DNA from: Actinomycetales bacterium
Lineage (GTDB): Bacteria > Actinomycetota > Actinomycetes > Actinomycetales > Microbacteriaceae
Direction of reading: 5' to 3'
DNA length: 36,094 bases
Assembly: GCA_015655445.1 (NCBI GenBank)
Contig: JAATFA010000024.1
Coordinates: 1 to 36,094 of the forward strand
The notes beneath the pieces are model-generated. The model was not told the origin of the DNA. It ran no database searches and saw only the letters and a program-made list of their open reading frames with translations. The translations under genes were made by a program, and so were the position numbers. Below, piece by piece: positions 32,765-36,094 of this stretch (positions are counted from its first letter, which is position 1; every line of letters starts with the position of its first letter).

Positions 32765-35158
32765 ATGGCGTCGTCGAGTCCGGGATCTCCCGTGGAGCCC
32801 CTCCCTTGGCGGGACCCCTCACGAGGCACCGACGAGCGCGTCGCCGACCTCATCGGGCGGATGACGCTGCGCGAGAAGCTCGGCCAGCTATACGGCCTGT
32901 GGGTCGGGGCCGCGACCGGCAACGAGGGCGTCGCACCGCACCAGAACGACCTCGGCGAGGAGGTCGACCTCGACGAGCTCCTCCGGCACGGGCTCGGCCA
33001 GCTCACGCGCGCCTTCGGCACGAGCCCCGTCGACCCGGGCGAGGGCGCCGCGGCGCTCGTGGGCGTGCAGCGCCGCATCGCCTCCGCCAACCGCTTCGGC
33101 ATCCCCGCCCTCGTGCACGAGGAGTGCCTCGCGGGCTTCACGACGTGGAAGGCGACCGCGTACCCCGTGCCGCTCTCGTGGGGCGCGACCTTCTCCCCCG
33201 ACCTCGTGCGCGAGATGGCGCGGCGCATCGGCGAGAGCATGCGCGCCGTCGGCGTGCACCAGGGGCTCGCGCCCGTGCTCGACGTCGCACGCGACGCGCG
33301 GTGGGGCCGCACCGAGGAGACGATCGGCGAGGACCCCTACCTCGTCGGCACGATCGCGACCGCGTACGTGCAAGGACTCGAGTCCGCGGGCGTCGTCGCG
33401 ACGCTCAAGCACTTCGCGGGATACTCCGCCTCGAGGGGCGGGCGCAACCTCGCACCCGTCTCGATGGGGCCGCGCGAGCTCGCCGACGTCGTGCTGCCGC
33501 CGTTCGAGATGGCGGTGCGCGAGGGCGGCGTGCGATCGGTCATGCACTCCTACGCCGAGGTCGACGGTGTGCCCGCGGCCGCCGACGAGCGCCTGCTCAC
33601 GGGGCTCCTGCGCGACACGTGGGGCTTCACGGGCACGGTCGTCGCCGACTACTTCGGCATCGGCTTCCTCAAGCTCCTGCACGGCGTCGCGGGCACATGG
33701 GGCGAGGCCGCCGCGCTCGCGCTCACGGCGGGCGTCGACGTCGAGCTCCCGAGTGCCAAGGCGTACGCAGAGCCGCTGCTCGAGGAGGTCGAGCGCGGCG
33801 CGGTGCCGGAGGCGCTCGTCGACCGCGCCCTCGAGCGAGTGCTGCGACAGAAGCTCGAGCTCGGCCTGCTCGACGAGGAGTGGGATCCCGTGCCGGCGGC
33901 GCTGCGCGATCGCGCCGGCGTCGACGCGGCCTCCGCGAGCGGCACGATCGACCTCGATCCGCCCGAGGACCGCGCCCTCGCGCGCAGGATCGCCGAGCGC
34001 GCCGTCGTGCTCCTGCGCAACGAGGGCGTGCTGCCGCTGCGCGGCTCCGAGCGGCTCGCCGTCGTCGGCCCGGTCGCGGACGACCCCATGACGATGCTCG
34101 GCTGCTACTCGTTCCCGAGCCACGTCGGCGTGCACCACCCCGAGCTCCCGCTCGGCGTCGAGCTGCCGACCGTGCTCGCGAGCCTGCGCGCGGAGCTGCC
34201 CGAGGCGAGCGTCGACGTCGCCCTCGGCTGCACGGTCGACGGGGAGGACGCGTCGGGCATCCCCGCCGCGGCCGCCACGGCCGCCTCCGCCGACGTCGCG
34301 ATCGTCGCGGTCGGCGACCGCGCAGGTCTCTTCGGGCGCGGCACATCCGGCGAGGGATGCGACGCGGCGACCCTCGAGCTGCCGGGGCGCCAACGGCAGC
34401 TGCTCGAGGCCGTGCTCGACACGGGCACGCCCACGGTCGTCGTCGTGGTCTCCGGCCGGCCGTACGCGCTCGGCACGGCGCCCGCGCGCGCCGCCGCGAT
34501 CGTGCAGGCGTTCTTCCCCGGCGAGGAGGGGGGTCCCGCGATCGCGCGCATCCTCAGCGGAGCCGTCGACCCGTCCGGACGGCTGCCCGTGAGCATCCCC
34601 GCACGCCCGGGCGGCGAGCCGTGGACCTACCTCGGCCAGCAGCTCACTCGGCGCAGCGAGGTCTCCGCGATCGATCCGACGCCCGCCTACCCGTTCGGCG
34701 CAGGCCTTTCCTACACGAGCGTCGAATGGTCGGCGCCCACCGTCGAGGGGCACGCTCCCGGCGGCAGCGCCGTCGAGTTCCCGACCGACGGGCGCGTGCG
34801 CGTGGGCGTCACGGTGCGCAACGCGGGGGATCGCGCGGGCGCGGAGGTCGTCCAGCTCTACGTGCACGACCCCGTCGCCTCCGTCACGCGTCCGGTCACG
34901 CGCCTGCTCTCGTTCGCCCGTGTCGAGCTCGAGCCGGGCGCGAGCGCGACCGTGGGGTTCGGCGTGCCCGCGGACGTCGTCTCGTTCACGGGCCGCGACG
35001 GCGTCCGGATCGTCGAGCCGGGCGACCTCGAGCTGCGCCTCGGTGCCTCGAGCGAGGACACGCGCTTTGCGATCGCGACGCGTGTGGTCGGCTCCGTGCG
35101 CGTGGTCGACCACACGCGCGAGCTGCACTGCGCGGTGACCGTCGCCGCGGCGCGGTAG
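32765..35158 (+). CDS. GH3 beta-glucosidase/beta-xylosidase
   Basis: A 797-residue retaining family-3 glycosidase: N-terminal barrel with MTLREKLGQL, GLAPVLDVARDARWGRTEETIGEDP, KHFAGY (215-220) and nucleophile Asp295 in VVADYFG; a second alpha/beta domain with acid/base Glu530 in RGTSGEGCD; and a C-terminal fibronectin III-like domain (YPFGAGLSYTS through RLLSFARVELEPG). There is no signal peptide, so it acts on imported oligosaccharides. ATG 32765 is used (AAGGGTGG upstream); upstream in-frame ATG-like codons overlap the promoter. Together with xylA just after it, xylo-oligosaccharide use is likely, though beta-glucosides are also possible. Confidence 0.95.
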   Translation: MASSSPGSPVEPLPWRDPSRGTDERVADLIGRMTLREKLGQLYGLWVGAATGNEGVAPHQNDLGEEVDLDELLRHGLGQLTRAFGTSPVDPGEGAAALVGVQRRIASANRFGIPALVHEECLAGFTTWKATAYPVPLSWGATFSPDLVREMARRIGESMRAVGVHQGLAPVLDVARDARWGRTEETIGEDPYLVGTIATAYVQGLESAGVVATLKHFAGYSASRGGRNLAPVSMGPRELADVVLPPFEMAVREGGVRSVMHSYAEVDGVPAAADERLLTGLLRDTWGFTGTVVADYFGIGFLKLLHGVAGTWGEAAALALTAGVDVELPSAKAYAEPLLEEVERGAVPEALVDRALERVLRQKLELGLLDEEWDPVPAALRDRAGVDAASASGTIDLDPPEDRALARRIAERAVVLLRNEGVLPLRGSERLAVVGPVADDPMTMLGCYSFPSHVGVHHPELPLGVELPTVLASLRAELPEASVDVALGCTVDGEDASGIPAAAATAASADVAIVAVGDRAGLFGRGTSGEGCDAATLELPGRQRQLLEAVLDTGTPTVVVVVSGRPYALGTAPARAAAIVQAFFPGEEGGPAIARILSGAVDPSGRLPVSIPARPGGEPWTYLGQQLTRRSEVSAIDPTPAYPFGAGLSYTSVEWSAPTVEGHAPGGSAVEFPTDGRVRVGVTVRNAGDRAGAEVVQLYVHDPVASVTRPVTRLLSFARVELEPGASATVGFGVPADVVSFTGRDGVRIVEPGDLELRLGASSEDTRFAIATRVVGSVRVVDHTRELHCAVTVAAAR

Positions 35159-35195
35159 CGGCAGCGCCGTGCCCGCGCGTGCGCCCGCCCCGCCG

Positions 35196-35239
35196 TTTGT
35201 GACAACACGCGCGGGGAGTCCCCGCGCGCGTGTCACAAA
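35196..35239. terminator. Near-palindromic hairpin after the GH3 gene
   Basis: TTTGTGACA and TGTCACAAA (35196-35204, 35231-35239) flank CGCGCGGGGA and TCCCCGCGCG with one small bulge. It starts 38 bases after the GH3 stop and ends before the xylA promoter, so it probably terminates the GH3 message. Confidence 0.65.
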
Positions 35240-35276
35240 TGACGGAAGAGGGGAGGGCGGGGCGGGCGGCTCCCGC

Positions 35277-35298
35277 TAATATGTTGTCAGGTCCAACA
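35277..35298 (+). promoter_or_regulatory. xylA promoter/operator region
   Basis: TAATAT at 35277-35282 is a good -10 box. The inverted repeat TGTTG-TCAGGTC-CAACA (35282-35298) overlaps its last base and the start site, as expected for a repressor such as a ROK-type XylR. No -35 consensus is visible; AGGA before the ATG at 35345 is the RBS. Confidence 0.55.
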
Positions 35299-35344
35299 AT
35301 TGCGGGACTCCTCCGGCGACGACGCCCGAACAGATAGGAACACC

Positions 35345-36094
35345 ATGGCACCGCAGCCCACGCGCGACGACAAGTTCTCCTTCGGTCTGTGGACCATCGG
35401 CTACAACGGGACCGACCCGTTCGGCGGCCCGACGCGCCCGCCCCTCGACGTCGTCGAGGCGGTCGAGAGGCTCAGCGAGCTCGGCGCGTGGGGGCTCACC
35501 TTCCACGACGACGACCTCTTCGCCTTCGGCTCGACGGACGCCGAACGGCAGACCCAGATCGACCGCCTCAAGCAGGCGATGGCCGACACGGGCATCGTCG
35601 TGCCGATGGTCACGACGAACCTCTTCAGCGCGCCCGTCTTCAAGGATGGCGGCTTCACCTCCAACGACCGAGCCGTGCGCCGGTTCGCGCTGCGCAAGGT
35701 GCTGCGCAACATCGACCTCGCCGCGGAGCTCGGAGCGACGACGTTCGTCATGTGGGGCGGCCGCGAGGGCGCCGAGTACGACTCCGCCAAGGACGTGCGC
35801 GCCGCGCTCGAGCGCTACCGCGAGGCCGTCAACCTGCTCGCGCAGTACGTCACCGACAAGGGATACGGCATCCGGTTCGCGATCGAGCCCAAGCCGAACG
35901 AGCCGCGCGGCGACATCCTGCTGCCGACCCTTGGCCATGCCCTCGCCTTCATCAACTCGCTCGAGCACCCCGAGCTGGTCGGCCTGAACCCCGAGGTAGG
36001 GCACGAGCAGATGGCCGGACTCAACTTCGCCAGCGGCATCGCCCAAGCGCTGTACCACGACACGCTGTTCCACATCGACCTTAACAGCCCGCGC
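35345..36094 (+). CDS. xylA: Xylose isomerase (3' end beyond the window)
   Basis: The first 250 residues of D-xylose isomerase, which converts xylose to xylulose with two Mg/Mn/Co ions. Catalytic and metal residues match the actinobacterial enzyme number for number: His54 and Asp57 (TFHDDD), Glu181 and Lys183 ([11 protein letters not shown]), Glu217 and His220 ([10 protein letters not shown]). Substrate-pocket residues WGGREG follow near 137-142. The frame is open to the end. It lies 186 bases after the GH3 stop with its own promoter and operator; the usual xylulokinase partner may lie beyond the window. Confidence 0.97.
   Translation, partial: MAPQPTRDDKFSFGLWTIGYNGTDPFGGPTRPPLDVVEAVERLSELGAWGLTFHDDDLFAFGSTDAERQTQIDRLKQAMADTGIVVPMVTTNLFSAPVFKDGGFTSNDRAVRRFALRKVLRNIDLAAELGATTFVMWGGREGAEYDSAKDVRAALERYREAVNLLAQYVTDKGYGIRFAIEPKPNEPRGDILLPTLGHALAFINSLEHPELVGLNPEVGHEQMAGLNFASGIAQALYHDTLFHIDLNSPR

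Noticed and set aside
1-36094. CRISPR array, insertion sequence or prophage genes
   Set aside because: No regularly spaced repeats with unique spacers and no transposase, integrase or phage structural motifs were seen on either strand.

Overview
The window is chromosomal DNA from a very GC-rich actinobacterium (by eye above 70% G+C, almost every third codon position G or C, many GTG starts). The dnaX - small SRP RNA pair with a nearby tRNA-Ser, a Septum_form lipoprotein and ATPase-less sugar ABC operons point to the Micrococcales. Microbacteriaceae or a close family is my guess, but the exact family cannot be fixed from this sequence.

Layout. (1) 1-1067, minus strand: the 5' part of dnaX, preceded by the 4.5S/SRP RNA gene ffs. 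(2) 1331-7559, plus strand: a surface-protein sorting island. It encodes a choice-of-anchor G-like secreted protein with a C-terminal membrane anchor, a 59-residue mini-protein with a sortase-like LAATG/TM/Arg tail, a hairpin, then a tightly coupled set: processive family-2 glycosyltransferase, exosortase/archaeosortase-like protease (Cys98/Arg143/His163-164), Septum_form lipoprotein and a large polytopic membrane protein. Convergent to it is wecB (UDP-GlcNAc 2-epimerase). (3) 8766-12544, plus strand: tRNA-Ser(GGA), a membrane fatty-acid desaturase coupled to a protein with an internally duplicated unknown domain, a 53-aa hydrophobic protein, a PH-like membrane protein and a DoxX-like protein.

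(4) 12587-36094: a carbohydrate-utilisation region. The core is a minus-strand operon read from 24540 down to 16173 in which most neighbours overlap by 1-4 bases: solute-binding lipoprotein, two permeases, cytoplasmic GH5, enolase-superfamily acid-sugar dehydratase, GH1 beta-glucosidase and a ROK regulator, followed across a large concentric palindrome by a Gfo/Idh/MocA dehydrogenase and a sugar-phosphate isomerase/epimerase-like protein. Next come a ThuA-like protein overlapping a second Gfo/Idh/MocA dehydrogenase, a zinc alcohol dehydrogenase, an SMP-30 lactonase, a third Gfo/Idh/MocA protein, two aldo/keto reductases (one at each end of this region), a LacI regulator, a GH3 enzyme with a strong promoter and operator-like palindrome, and the 5' part of xylA.

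How the genes may work together: imported beta-linked oligosaccharides would be cut inside the cell by GH5, GH1 and GH3, and the sugars isomerised (xylA) or oxidised, lactone-hydrolysed and dehydrated (Gfo/ADH/AKR, SMP-30, enolase superfamily). ThuA+Gfo and Gfo+epimerase pairs resemble known 3-keto-glycoside chemistry, so an oxidative, non-hydrolytic deglycosylation branch is a plausible hypothesis. The two most noteworthy systems are the exosortase/glycosyltransferase/anchor island and this oxidative-plus-hydrolytic sugar cluster. All functions are inferred from motifs and context only.
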